From positions 26,593 through 76,414 of the forward strand of contig QHBK01000012.1 in NCBI GenBank assembly GCA_003244105.1: DNA of 49,822 nt, in the 5' to 3' direction. Position numbers and translations under genes: made by a program. Origin of the DNA: Candidatus Eremiobacter antarcticus (GTDB lineage Bacteria; Vulcanimicrobiota; Vulcanimicrobiia; Eremiobacterales; Eremiobacteraceae). The notes below the pieces were generated by a model. The model had not been told where the DNA came from and did not search any database. It saw only the letters and a program-made list of their open reading frames with translations. Shown here piece after piece: positions 34,812 to 43,071 of the stretch (positions within the stretch are counted from its first letter, which is position 1; every line of letters starts with the position of its first letter).

Positions 34812-37334
34812 TCAGCGCTGCGCGGGTTCGGCCAGCCACCGTTCGAGCATTTCACGCAGTTTTTCGGCCTTCACTGGCTTGGACAGATAGTCGTCCATGC
34901 CCGCGTCGAGGCATTTCTCGCGGTCGCCGTCAATGGCGTTCGCCGTCATGGCGATGATCGGCACGTGACGCTTGAGGCGCAACTCCGTTTCGCGGATCGC
35001 TCGCGTCGCTTGCAAGCCGTCCATGTCGGGCATTTGACAGTCCATGAGAATGAGCGCGTAGGCGTGCTTCGAGGCAAGATTCAACGCCTCGATGCCGTTG
35101 GCAGCCATATGCGGCTGTATGCCAAGCCGTTTGAGCTGCGCCAGCGCCACCAGTTGGTTGACCGCATTGTCCTCTGCGACAAGGATGAGCTTGTCCTTGA
35201 GCGATGTCGATCCGGAGTTTTGGTTCCCTGACGGCCTCGCCGATGGTGAGTCGGCGAAGGTCGCGTCCTCCGCGCGGCCTTTGAGGGCGGTTCCGAGACA
35301 ATCGAGCAGTTGGGATTGTTTCGGTGGTTTTAAGAGACAAGCCGCGAACCCGGCGTTCAGGGCGTTTTCTCGATCCTCGTTGTGCTGCAACGGCGACGTG
35401 AGAATCAGTTTTGTGTCACCAATCGCCGGGTCCGCTTGTATGGCTCGCGCTAGCGTCAACCCATCCATGTCAGGCATGATAAGGTCGACAATCGCGAAAT
35501 GATACGGATCCTTCGATTGTTCGGCTTCCCGCAGCAGACGTATGGCTTCCTCGCCGGTGGACGCGCTCATGCAACGTACGATCCACGACGAGAGGTAATG
35601 GTGAATGGGTCTCCCTGCCGCATCGTCTTCCCCGACCACCAGGCCTCGCAGGCCATGAAAAATGGTTCGCACCTCTCTGTCAGCCTCAAGCGACAGGCAC
35701 TCCAGCGGCAGCGTGCACCAAAAAGTGGAGCCGGATCCCTCTTCAGCCTGCACCCCGATTTCGCCGCCCATCAAATCCACCAGCCGTTTGGAGATAGAGA
35801 GGCCAAGGCCCGTTCCACCGTACTTTCGCGTCGTTGAGCCGTCCGCTTGTGCGAACGGCTGGAACAAGCGCTGGATCTGCGGTGCAGAAAGGCCGATGCC
35901 CGTGTCGCTCACCTCGAAGCGCAAGTTCGCAAACGAGTCGTGCGGCGTGTCGCTTGTGACTCGCAATGTTACGCTGCCCTGCGGCGTGAATTTTATGGCG
36001 TTGCCGACGAGGTTGATGAGGATCTGGCGCAGGCGTCCGGGGTCTCCTCGGAACAGGCGTGATACCGTCGATTCGACAAAGGCGTGCAGGGTCAGACCCT
36101 TCTCTTTAGCACGCGAGCCTAAAAGCGCCGTCACACTTTCAACGACGGACAACGGCGAAAATTCGACAACTTCCAGGTCCAGCTTGCCCGCCTCTAACTT
36201 CGAGAAGTCGAGTATCTCATTGATGATGCTGAGCAAAGCGTCACCGGACTCTTGAACGATTCGCGCGTATTCTCGCTGCTCTGGATTCAACTCCGTGCCG
36301 CGCAGCAACTCGGTCATTCCGATGATGCCGTTCATCGGCGTCCGGATTTCATGGCTCATGTTCGCGAGGAATTCCGATTTGATGCGGGATGCTTCCCTTG
36401 CCTGGTCGCGCGCATACGCCAACGCCTCTGCCTTCATTCTCGCGACTTCCGTCGCTTGGTCGTTTGCGTACGCTAAAGCTTCGGCTTTGACGCGCGAAGC
36501 TTCCGTCGCCTGATCGTTCGCATACGCCAGCGCCTCGGCTTTGACGCGCGAGGCCTCGGTCGCCTGATCGTTTGCATACGCCAGCGCCTCGGCTTTGACG
36601 CGCGAGGCCTCGGTCGCCTGATCGTTTGCATACGCCAAGGCTTCGGCTTTGACACGCGAGGCTTCGGTCGCCTGATCGTTTGCGTATGCGAGAGCTTCCG
36701 CTTTGACCCGTGAGACGTCGGTGGCTTGATCGTTTGCGTCAGCCAAGGCGACCGCTTTGACTCGGGAAGCTTCCGTCGCCTGATCATTCGCATCCGCCAG
36801 CGCTTCGGCTTTGACGCGCGAGGCCTCGGTCGCCTGATCGTTTGCATCGGCGAGCGCCTCGGCTTTTAGCCCCGAGGCCTCGGTCGCCTGATCGCGCGCG
36901 TAAGCGAGAACTTCCTCGGATCGCTTGATCTCCGTGATGTCGCGAGCCCAAAGATACATGATGTTTTCATTGGTGAATGGGATCGCGGTCCATAACAACC
37001 ATTTATAAGACTTGTCCTGGCAGAAGTAGCGGTTCTCGAGGCCTATGAGATCCTGCCCAGACGAAAGCGCCAGCATCGCCTTTTTGGTCCGAGAGAGGTC
37101 GTCAGGATGAACGCGATCGATGAACGGAATCCGTTGAAGCTCATCGCTGGTAAACCCAAGCGTCGACTGCCAGGTCCGGTTGAAACGCAACAAGTGCCCG
37201 TCAAAGTTCGCGACCGCGAGCATATCCAGCGACAGATCGAGAAAACGGCTGCGCTCCTGCTCCGACAATTCGTTTAAACGGTTCAATTGTTGCGCTGAGG
37301 CTGCGCGTTTCTTCTCAGGCAAAGCTGTCGTCAT
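34812..37334 (-). CDS. PAS-histidine kinase-REC-REC hybrid with a nine-copy 18-residue helical linker
   Basis: 840 residues from ATG 37334 (an upstream TTG at 37406 is possible). One PAS domain ([20 protein letters not shown]) is followed by an array of the repeat [18 protein letters not shown], nine copies, leading straight into [18 protein letters not shown] (His about 326). The ATPase has [20 protein letters not shown]. Two receivers follow (Asp about 615 in [11 protein letters not shown], Asp about 763 in [11 protein letters not shown]). It is a paralogue of the kinase at 27493, which has just one copy of the linker. No membrane helix is seen, so sensing is cytoplasmic through PAS. Confidence 0.9.
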   Translation of the reverse strand: MTTALPEKKRAASAQQLNRLNELSEQERSRFLDLSLDMLAVANFDGHLLRFNRTWQSTLGFTSDELQRIPFIDRVHPDDLSRTKKAMLALSSGQDLIGLENRYFCQDKSYKWLLWTAIPFTNENIMYLWARDITEIKRSEEVLAYARDQATEASGLKAEALADANDQATEASRVKAEALADANDQATEASRVKAVALADANDQATDVSRVKAEALAYANDQATEASRVKAEALAYANDQATEASRVKAEALAYANDQATEASRVKAEALAYANDQATEASRVKAEALAYANDQATEVARMKAEALAYARDQAREASRIKSEFLANMSHEIRTPMNGIIGMTELLRGTELNPEQREYARIVQESGDALLSIINEILDFSKLEAGKLDLEVVEFSPLSVVESVTALLGSRAKEKGLTLHAFVESTVSRLFRGDPGRLRQILINLVGNAIKFTPQGSVTLRVTSDTPHDSFANLRFEVSDTGIGLSAPQIQRLFQPFAQADGSTTRKYGGTGLGLSISKRLVDLMGGEIGVQAEEGSGSTFWCTLPLECLSLEADREVRTIFHGLRGLVVGEDDAAGRPIHHYLSSWIVRCMSASTGEEAIRLLREAEQSKDPYHFAIVDLIMPDMDGLTLARAIQADPAIGDTKLILTSPLQHNEDRENALNAGFAACLLKPPKQSQLLDCLGTALKGRAEDATFADSPSARPSGNQNSGSTSLKDKLILVAEDNAVNQLVALAQLKRLGIQPHMAANGIEALNLASKHAYALILMDCQMPDMDGLQATRAIRETELRLKRHVPIIAMTANAIDGDREKCLDAGMDDYLSKPVKAEKLREMLERWLAEPAQR
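36381..36866 (-). repeat. Nine 54-bp coding tandem repeats (18 residues each)
   Basis: 486 bp = 9 x 54 in frame inside the hybrid kinase gene. Consensus [18 protein letters not shown]; copies 1-3 have ADAND, copies 4-8 AYAND, copy 9 [13 protein letters not shown]. The middle copies are nearly identical at DNA level, indicating recent expansion. Not a CRISPR: there are no spacers and the repeats are coding. Confidence 0.93.
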
Positions 37335-37406
37335 TTTCAGCCGGCTCGTATCCAGCAACGGGCCTTGCGGTTTTCGGGGCGAGGCAGATCTGTCGCGCTG
37401 GCTCAA

Positions 37407-37550
37407 TCAGCTCTTAGTGCAAGTAGTAGCCTGATTTAGTTATCGACGGGCAACGGCGGCAAGCCGTTCGGGTGACCAGGTTCACACTTCTAGCCAAGGG
37501 GACCGCGCGGACAGTGAGTGTCGGCTTTGGTTTCTCTGAAGGATCAGACG
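37407..37550. other. Intergenic region, kinase / tRNA-Ile
   Basis: About 140 nt upstream of the kinase and downstream of tRNA-Ile on the same strand. No gene or clear signal is seen. Confidence 0.3.
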
Positions 37551-37553
37551 TGG

Positions 37554-37627
37554 TGGGCGATCGAGGACTCGAACCTCGGACCTCATCCTTATCAGGGATG
37601 CGCTCTAACCACCTGAGCTAATCGCCC
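37554..37627 (-). tRNA. tRNA-Ile (anticodon GAT)
   Basis: Minus strand. Acceptor GGGCGAT/ATCGCCC, anticodon stem CATCC/GGATG around CTGATAA (anticodon GAT), T loop TTCGAGT. CCA is encoded (37551-37553 on the plus strand as TGG). It stands alone, not in an rRNA operon. Confidence 0.95.
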
Positions 37628-37702
37628 GCGCTTGCGCCCACTTCTCTTTCAAGGGTTTGCTGGTCTTTTGCCGGAGTCCCGCGCGCCCTTAGAAAACGGT
37701 GG

Positions 37703-39676
37703 ATGATGAAACTGCGTCGTCTTCTTCTGCCGCCGTTGCTGGCCGCACTCTCAGGCATCGCTTTGAGCTATGGCGCGATGAACCCGGCACGAGCGGACTC
37801 GCCCAGCGTCAGTTACGAGCTAGCGATGCCACGCCCGGCAGATCACGTCTTCACAGTGGCGCTCAAGATCCGGGGCCTCGCAAGAAACGAGACCGTCCTG
37901 CAGATGCCCATTTGGATTCCCGGCTACTACGCGAACGCGCAGTACGGGCGCAACATCCTGCGCTTCGAAGCTCACGACGCATCGGGTCGCGCGCTGGCTT
38001 TTCGTCAGCAAGGGCAATCAACCCGAATCATCGACACCGCCGGCATCTCGAGCTTGACGGCCAGCTACGATCTGTACGCCAACCGGCCGGCAGACGTCGG
38101 GACGCAACTGGCGATGCAGCGTGCAGAGATCAACGGTGCGGGCGCGTATATGTACTTAAAAAACCAAGACGGCTACCCGGCCCCTGGCTCTGTTTCCCTG
38201 ACGATCCACCGCCCCCGCGGTTGGGATATGGTCAGCGGTCTGCTGGCGATGCGCACGGGCGACGACGTGTACACTGCGCCGTCGTACGATGTGCTCGCCG
38301 ATTGCCCCACGGAACTTGCGCCGCATTTCGAAAAGTCGGATTTCTCGGTGAACGGCATTCTGTACCACCTCTCGGTGGACGGCGCGGGCACGTACGACAT
38401 GAAAGCGCTCACATCCGTCGCCAAGTCGGTCGTTGCAAGCGAAGTCAAGATGATGGGTCGGCCGGGCTATAAAGAGTATTGGGCGATGTTCGAAACGGTC
38501 GATTTGGGCGGCATGGAACACCTGAACTCATCCATCTCGGGATTGCCGGCGTTCGGTTGGGAAAAGACGCGCAGCCGCGACGACGCGGACTGGGATACGC
38601 ATCCGATGAACGCCTTTGCGCTGGTGCTGGCGCACGAACATTTTCACTCTTGGAACGTCAAGCGTATCCGCCCTGCGGTCCTTGGGCCGTTTCGTTACGA
38701 TCAAGAAGTGCACACGCGCCGGTTGGATGTCGCCGAAGGCTTGACCGAATACTACACCTACGTGCACGCTCTGCGGTCCGGCTACGCATCACCGGCGGGC
38801 GCATGGTCGCTCTTTGCGGGCGATCTCAAGACTGAAGAAACCACGGTTGGCCGGCGACTATTGTCACTAGGCGATCTTTCGTGGAACACGTGGTGGCCCA
38901 ACGATGATCCTTGGATTCCGGCCAACGACTACTACGACGGCGCAGCCATTATGGGGTTGATGCTGGACCTCAAGATCCGACACGACACGCAAGGACGGCA
39001 CAGCCTCGACGACGTCCTGCGCTATTTGTTCCACGACTGGGAAGCCAAAGCGGTGGACCAATTCCGCTCCACCGGGGGAACGTACGGCGACGACGAGATG
39101 CCGAACATCATCACGAAGGCGACCGGCGATGCCGAAGCGGGCACGTTGTTCCATCGCTGGTGGGATACGGTCGAGCTGCCCGACTGGAATACGTATCTCT
39201 CGTATGCGGGGCTGAGGCTGATCAAGAGGCCGCCAAAGTCAGGCGAAGCCGACTTGGGCGCGCAATGGGAAGAGATCGGCGTTCCTCAAGGGGTCGGATA
39301 CAAGCCCAAGCCGATCGCGGACACGACATGGGGCCAGCCGACGCTCACTCCGGACCAAGTCATGATCGACCGAGTCAAGCCCGACGGCCCGGCGGCCAAG
39401 GCCGGACTGCAGCAATTCGACGTGATCGTCTCGGTGGCAGGCTTGGCCGCGACGCAGGAAAGCTTGCCCGGAATTCTCGCCGCACACAAGGCCGGCGAAC
39501 GCGTCGCTGTTTCGTTGATGCGTGAAAATCGCCTCATCAACACGGTGGTGACGTTAGGACAAGCGACCGTTCCGAAGAATTCCATCGAGGAGCGAAAAGA
39601 CGCCACCGTTGAGCAGCGCAGGTTGCGAGCGGACTTCGAAGCGGGGCGACCGTTCGGCGCACCCGAGCCCAGGTAA
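37703..39676 (+). CDS. M61 family peptidase with C-terminal PDZ domain
   Basis: 657 residues with a signal peptide (about 1-33, ending PARADS). The zinc motif is HEHFHSWNVKRIRP (about residue 310), the M61 signature, with the third ligand Glu in EGLTEYYTY (about 345). A PDZ domain (about 535-640) contains KPDGPAAKAGLQQFDVIVSV. M61 proteins are periplasmic or secreted aminopeptidases with preference for glycine or alanine in characterised members. Two consecutive ATGs start the frame. Monocistronic, between two tRNA genes. Confidence 0.93.
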   Translation: MMKLRRLLLPPLLAALSGIALSYGAMNPARADSPSVSYELAMPRPADHVFTVALKIRGLARNETVLQMPIWIPGYYANAQYGRNILRFEAHDASGRALAFRQQGQSTRIIDTAGISSLTASYDLYANRPADVGTQLAMQRAEINGAGAYMYLKNQDGYPAPGSVSLTIHRPRGWDMVSGLLAMRTGDDVYTAPSYDVLADCPTELAPHFEKSDFSVNGILYHLSVDGAGTYDMKALTSVAKSVVASEVKMMGRPGYKEYWAMFETVDLGGMEHLNSSISGLPAFGWEKTRSRDDADWDTHPMNAFALVLAHEHFHSWNVKRIRPAVLGPFRYDQEVHTRRLDVAEGLTEYYTYVHALRSGYASPAGAWSLFAGDLKTEETTVGRRLLSLGDLSWNTWWPNDDPWIPANDYYDGAAIMGLMLDLKIRHDTQGRHSLDDVLRYLFHDWEAKAVDQFRSTGGTYGDDEMPNIITKATGDAEAGTLFHRWWDTVELPDWNTYLSYAGLRLIKRPPKSGEADLGAQWEEIGVPQGVGYKPKPIADTTWGQPTLTPDQVMIDRVKPDGPAAKAGLQQFDVIVSVAGLAATQESLPGILAAHKAGERVAVSLMRENRLINTVVTLGQATVPKNSIEERKDATVEQRRLRADFEAGRPFGAPEPR

Positions 39677-39710
39677 GGCGGCGCGACCCGTGTAAAAAGC
39701 GCCACTGTTT

Positions 39711-39783
39711 GGGGGATTAGCTCAGCTGGTAGAGCGCGTGCTTTGCAAGCATGAGGTCAGCGGTTCGAGCCCGCTATCCTCCA
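39711..39783 (+). tRNA. tRNA-Ala (anticodon TGC)
   Basis: Acceptor GGGGGAT/ATCCTCC (one G-U), D arm GCTC-AGCTGGTA-GAGC, anticodon stem CGTGC/GCATG around TTTGCAA (anticodon TGC), T loop TTCGAGC. CCA is not encoded. Five exact 16-bp repeats begin 17 nt downstream. Confidence 0.95.
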
Positions 39784-39800
39784 AAATCTCACTGCCACAT

Positions 39801-39880
39801 TCATAGTCTCGCGATTTCATAGTCTCGCGATTTCATAGTCTCGCGATTTCATAGTCTCGCGATTTCATAGTCTCGCGATT
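39801..39880. repeat. Five exact copies of a 16-bp tandem repeat (TCATAGTCTCGCGATT)
   Basis: Units at 39801, 39817, 39833, 39849 and 39865, all identical. Each contains the palindrome TCGCGA. No spacers, so not CRISPR. Non-coding and just downstream of tRNA-Ala. No ribosome site or conserved protein supports an ORF across it. Confidence 0.95.
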
Positions 39881-40023
39881 GTCGGGCTGCTCTGCGAGCG
39901 CCTGCCGTGGGCAGCACGTGTCCAACGTCGTCCAACGCGTGGCAATAAAAGAGCTTTAATCCTGCCGTGATAACGGCTGTTTGCAGGGCTTCTGTTTTTT
40001 GGTGCCCTCCTGCGTTCGCCCCC

Positions 40024-40052
40024 TTGCAATTCAGCAAAGCAACGTGTATCAT
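40024..40052 (+). promoter_or_regulatory. Sigma70-like promoter for the DUF5916 gene
   Basis: -35 TTGCAA at 40024-40029 and -10 TATCAT at 40047-40052, spaced 17 bp. The BlaI-type operator begins 3 bp after the -10, where it would block polymerase. Confidence 0.7.
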
Positions 40053-40054
40053 TT

Positions 40055-40070
40055 ACCTAATTCGTTAGGT
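40055..40070. promoter_or_regulatory. BlaI-type operator 1 (ACCTAATTCGTTAGGT)
   Basis: Perfect six-base inverted repeat with a 4-bp centre. The same half-sites recur at 42247-42262 in front of blaI. Position over the transcription start implies repression. The regulator assignment is inference from the shared site and the adjacent blaI gene. Confidence 0.8.
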
Positions 40071-40087
40071 GTTGGAGGTACCCTTTC

Positions 40088-42178
40088 TTGCAGCCTGCCC
40101 GAATGGTTTTGCTGATCTGCGCTGTGCTGGCGTGCGGTCCTCGCGCTGCCGCAGCCGCTGCAGCGGTCGTCGGGACCCAAGGCTCCGGCATCAGCGTTCC
40201 GACGGTCGCGGTTCCCCCGCCTATCGACGGCACGCTTGCCTCACCCGTCTGGCAACAAGGCGCTGTCGTGCATCTGCCCTACGACCGCCTCACCCACGGC
40301 TCGAGCGCTGAAGACACGACGGCCTATCTGCTGACCGACGGCAAGTCGCTCTTCGTCGGTTTTCACGCGGTGCAGACCCGGGCAGCTGTGGTCGCCAATC
40401 AGCATTCGAACATGGCCGGCGTTGACACTGACGATGAAGTGAAGATCTCCTTATGGCCCGGCGGCGCTCATGGGTTCGACTACCAATTCATGGCAACGCC
40501 GTTAGGAACGCGCTATCAGTACTCGTCTGAGAATCTCGCGTACGAGCCGACTTGGGATGCGGCCGGCCATATCGGACACAACGAATACTTCGTCACCATG
40601 CGCATTCCGCTTTCGGTGATGCGCGGCTCAAACCCAAAGAGCTGGCTTATCCAGCTCACACGTTGGGAGCCCACGACAGGATCGCTGTACGCGTACAACG
40701 GCGGCGCAAGCTGGCAGGGGACGGCGGACGTGAATTACGCGCAGCCGTTGCATGGTATGCCCGTACTCGCAGCGGTTCGCCCCAGGCCGCGCGTGGCCGT
40801 CTATGGCTTGAGCTCGATCGCGTCCAAGGCTTTGGGCGGGCCGACCTCGCGGGCCGGTGCAGATCTCTCGGTCCCCATCACTGACAGCTCTTCGTTCATC
40901 GCGACGATCCACCCGGACTTCTCAGACGCAGAACGCGATCAGCAGACCATAGCGCCGAGCGCCTTTCGCAACTTCTTGAGCGAAACTCGGCCGTTCTTCA
41001 CCCAGGGAGCCAACTTCTACAATTACATGGAATGCGACGCCTGTCCGAACGAACAGTCGCTGTACACGCCCAACATCCCCACACCGCGCGCGGGCTATGC
41101 GGTGGAGGGCACCCAAGGGCCGCTCACGTTCGGCGGCTTCGATGCTGTCGGAGCCCAACGCAACGATGCAGCGCAGTCCCTCATCTATAAGACAGTGCCT
41201 CGCACGCTGTTCGTATCGGCGCAGCGTGTCTCCGTGGACATGCCCGGCTTCAAAGACGACACAAATCAATTTTCCTCGAAATGGGGCGACTTGCAGCACA
41301 AGTTCATCTACGCAAATTACGGCACCGAGTCAGGCACGAATGTGACCGATCCAGGCGCTGCAAAGTTCGCCGAGCTCGGGGGCGCGTATTACGGCCCCCA
41401 GTCGTTCACGGGCGGCGGCATCCGCAAGATCGGCACGCAGTACAACCCCTATGATGGCTTTTTCACCATCAGCGGCATTGCAGGATACTCATTCATCACC
41501 GATCACCCGATGACGCCGGCGAACGGACCCTTCAAATCCATCGACTGGAACTTCTTCCTCGACCGGTATCATGGGGCGCTGGGACTCAACGAGTCGGACA
41601 CCAGCCTGAGCGTTGACGTCATCACGCGTGGATTATGGGAGCTCGCGACCCAGACAGGTTCGAGCTATCTCGAGCTCAATACGGCGACGAGCGCTCTTCC
41701 GTCAAGCGTGTTCACGCCTGTGACCCAAAACTTCACGACGTTGCGCTACCACGCGGGCACCTCAACGCCCACCAAGTTCACGTTCGCGACCGGCCGCTAC
41801 GGCGGACGGCCGGCTCGACAGTTTCTTTCGCTCCACGACGATGAAGGTGGGGCCACGCGGTCTTCTCAGTCTCGAGGTCGACGACACGCGCCAATATTTC
41901 AGCCATCAGACCGCCAACGTGCAATGGCTCGAGCGCGCGAGCTTTGCCTACCAGAACAATGCCAACAGCTCTGTCGCAGTTGGGGTGCGCCGCTTCTTCG
42001 GCCCGCCCCCGGAACCGAACGGCGGGACGAGCTGTCCGATCGCCGTGTGCACGAACCTGTCCTTTGCATACCACCGGCGCGCTCAGCACGACGAGCTGTA
42101 CCTGATCTATGGGAACGCGGGCGATTTGGTGACATAGCCGCAGCTCTTGCTGAAGATCATCCACTATTTCGGAGCTGA
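40088..42178 (+). CDS. DUF5916 family protein (CBM9-like plus beta-barrel), frameshifted near its C-terminus
   Basis: TTG start with GGAGG 9 nt upstream, and a signal peptide (MVLLICAVLACGPRAAAAAA). The N-terminal CBM9-like domain begins VPPPIDGTLASPVWQQGA. The DUF5916 part has HPDFSDAERDQQTIAPSAF and LSETRPFFTQGANF. From about 41810 this frame turns non-family-like, while the next frame continues naturally (GRLDSFFRSTTMKVGPRG) to a stop at 42137. A one-base indel at 41800-41815 is therefore likely. Expected site is the outer membrane or periplasm; the function of DUF5916 is not established. Preceded by a BlaI-type operator. Confidence 0.82.
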   Translation: MQPARMVLLICAVLACGPRAAAAAAAVVGTQGSGISVPTVAVPPPIDGTLASPVWQQGAVVHLPYDRLTHGSSAEDTTAYLLTDGKSLFVGFHAVQTRAAVVANQHSNMAGVDTDDEVKISLWPGGAHGFDYQFMATPLGTRYQYSSENLAYEPTWDAAGHIGHNEYFVTMRIPLSVMRGSNPKSWLIQLTRWEPTTGSLYAYNGGASWQGTADVNYAQPLHGMPVLAAVRPRPRVAVYGLSSIASKALGGPTSRAGADLSVPITDSSSFIATIHPDFSDAERDQQTIAPSAFRNFLSETRPFFTQGANFYNYMECDACPNEQSLYTPNIPTPRAGYAVEGTQGPLTFGGFDAVGAQRNDAAQSLIYKTVPRTLFVSAQRVSVDMPGFKDDTNQFSSKWGDLQHKFIYANYGTESGTNVTDPGAAKFAELGGAYYGPQSFTGGGIRKIGTQYNPYDGFFTISGIAGYSFITDHPMTPANGPFKSIDWNFFLDRYHGALGLNESDTSLSVDVITRGLWELATQTGSSYLELNTATSALPSSVFTPVTQNFTTLRYHAGTSTPTKFTFATGRYGGRPARQFLSLHDDEGGATRSSQSRGRRHAPIFQPSDRQRAMARARELCLPEQCQQLCRSWGAPLLRPAPGTERRDELSDRRVHEPVLCIPPARSARRAVPDLWERGRFGDIAAALAEDHPLFRS
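41841..42137 (+). pseudogene. C-terminal part of the DUF5916 protein in the shifted frame
   Basis: 98 codons continuing the DUF5916 protein after the indel: LLSLEVDDTRQYFSHQTAN, then WLERASFAYQNNANSSVAVG and LSFAYHRRAQHDELYLIYG. The amphipathic alternation and terminal aromatic-rich strands suit beta-barrel strands. It is not an independent gene: it has no ribosome site and its upstream frame is open and conserved. Confidence 0.7.
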
Positions 42179-42210
42179 AAAAGGCAGTTGAGCGGGCCTC
42201 GCAGCGAGCC

Positions 42211-42240
42211 TGGACAAGAGCATATTCGCTGTGGTATTGT
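42211..42240 (+). promoter_or_regulatory. Sigma70-like promoter for blaI
   Basis: -35 TGGACA at 42211-42216 and -10 TATTGT at 42235-42240, spaced 18 bp, followed by operator 2. Confidence 0.6.
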
Positions 42241-42246
42241 TTGATC

Positions 42247-42262
42247 ACCTAATTGGTTAGGT
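42247..42262. promoter_or_regulatory. BlaI-type operator 2 (ACCTAATTGGTTAGGT)
   Basis: Same half-sites as operator 1, differing at two central bases. It lies between the -10 and the blaI ATG, fitting autorepression. Confidence 0.82.
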
Positions 42263-42275
42263 AAACGGAGAGTTA

Positions 42276-42665
42276 ATGCCCCGCAAGCCATCCTCCACGC
42301 TGACCGAGGCCGAGCAACAGCTGATGGAGATCATATGGGATCGCCGCAGCGCCACGGTCGCCGAGGTCCTGGGCGAACTGTCGCCCAAACGCAAGCTCGC
42401 CTTCAACACCGTTCAAACGACCATGCGCATCCTTGAGGCCAAGGGCTACCTCAAGCACAAAGCTGAAGGCCGCGCATTTCGATACTACCCGCGTGTCGGC
42501 CGCAAGCAAGCGTCGGCCAGCGCCGTCAATCAACTCCTCAAGCGCTTCTTCGGGGGCGTACCCTCACGCTTGGCTTTGAATGTGCTGCAAAACGAACGGT
42601 TGGATGACGGGGAGCTTGCGGAACTGCAACATCTGATCGATCAAGCGAGGTCCGACGATGAGTGA
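42276..42665 (+). CDS. blaI: BlaI/MecI/CopY family repressor
   Basis: 129 residues. LTEAEQQLMEIIWDRRSATV is the family N-terminus, the winged helix recognition region is FNTVQTTMRILEAKGYLKH, and GRAFRYYPRVGR forms the wing. The C-terminal half should dimerise. In the classic system, BlaR1-type peptidase signalling leads to BlaI cleavage. GGAG lies 5 nt before ATG. The gene overlaps the M56 gene by 8 bp. No beta-lactamase is in the window; the visible targets are itself and the DUF5916 gene. Confidence 0.92.
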   Translation: MPRKPSSTLTEAEQQLMEIIWDRRSATVAEVLGELSPKRKLAFNTVQTTMRILEAKGYLKHKAEGRAFRYYPRVGRKQASASAVNQLLKRFFGGVPSRLALNVLQNERLDDGELAELQHLIDQARSDDE

Positions 42666-43071
42666 AGAACGCGTCATAGTCGCTCTCTTCAATGCGACTT
42701 GGCAGAGCACGGCGTTGGCCCTGGCGGTCGCGCTCGCGCTGCGAATGATCCAGCGCACCAGCGCGAGCACGCGCTGCGCGATTTGGACCGGAGCGCTGCT
42801 CATCGCGATCGCATTGCCGGCGGTGGATTATGCGGCGGCCCGCAGCGTTCCATCGCCCCAGACGTCTGATGCCACGAGGACAGCGGCCGTCTCCCCGGCC
42901 TCTCACCTCATCGTCATGCAGGCGCCGAAGACAACCGCAAGGCTCCGTTCCCCGCACCGAAGCTCCGTCTCTTCCCGCGCCCGCTATCCACTCGGCCACG
43001 TCCGGTGCCGCCCTGACGAAGCCGCGCATCTCCGTCCCCGCCATAAGCCTGTCGGTTGCGAGCTTCCTTAA
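42658..43071 (+). CDS. N-terminal part of the M56 (BlaR1-type) membrane peptidase, before a frameshift
   Basis: 137 codons. Residues about 1-62 are family-like, with two membrane helices (QSTALALAVALALRM and GALLIAIALPAVDYAAA). After VMQAPKTTARLRSP the frame becomes non-conserved and ends at 43071, while the +1 frame carries on with a credible linker. The C4 run near 42950 is the likely indel site. ATG overlaps blaI (coupled). Confidence 0.7.
   Translation: MSEERVIVALFNATWQSTALALAVALALRMIQRTSASTRCAIWTGALLIAIALPAVDYAAARSVPSPQTSDATRTAAVSPASHLIVMQAPKTTARLRSPHRSSVSSRARYPLGHVRCRPDEAAHLRPRHKPVGCELP

Noticed and set aside
36381-36866. 54-bp repeats considered as a CRISPR array
   Set aside because: No spacers, perfect in-frame period of 18 codons, and they lie inside a kinase gene; they are coding tandem repeats.
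39801-39880. 16-bp repeats considered as a CRISPR array or attachment site
   Set aside because: Copies abut with no spacers and there are no cas genes; no integrase is nearby.
39849-40052. 67-residue minus-strand open frame across the 16-bp repeats
   Set aside because: No ribosome site, no family, and it runs through the repeat and into the BlaI promoter.
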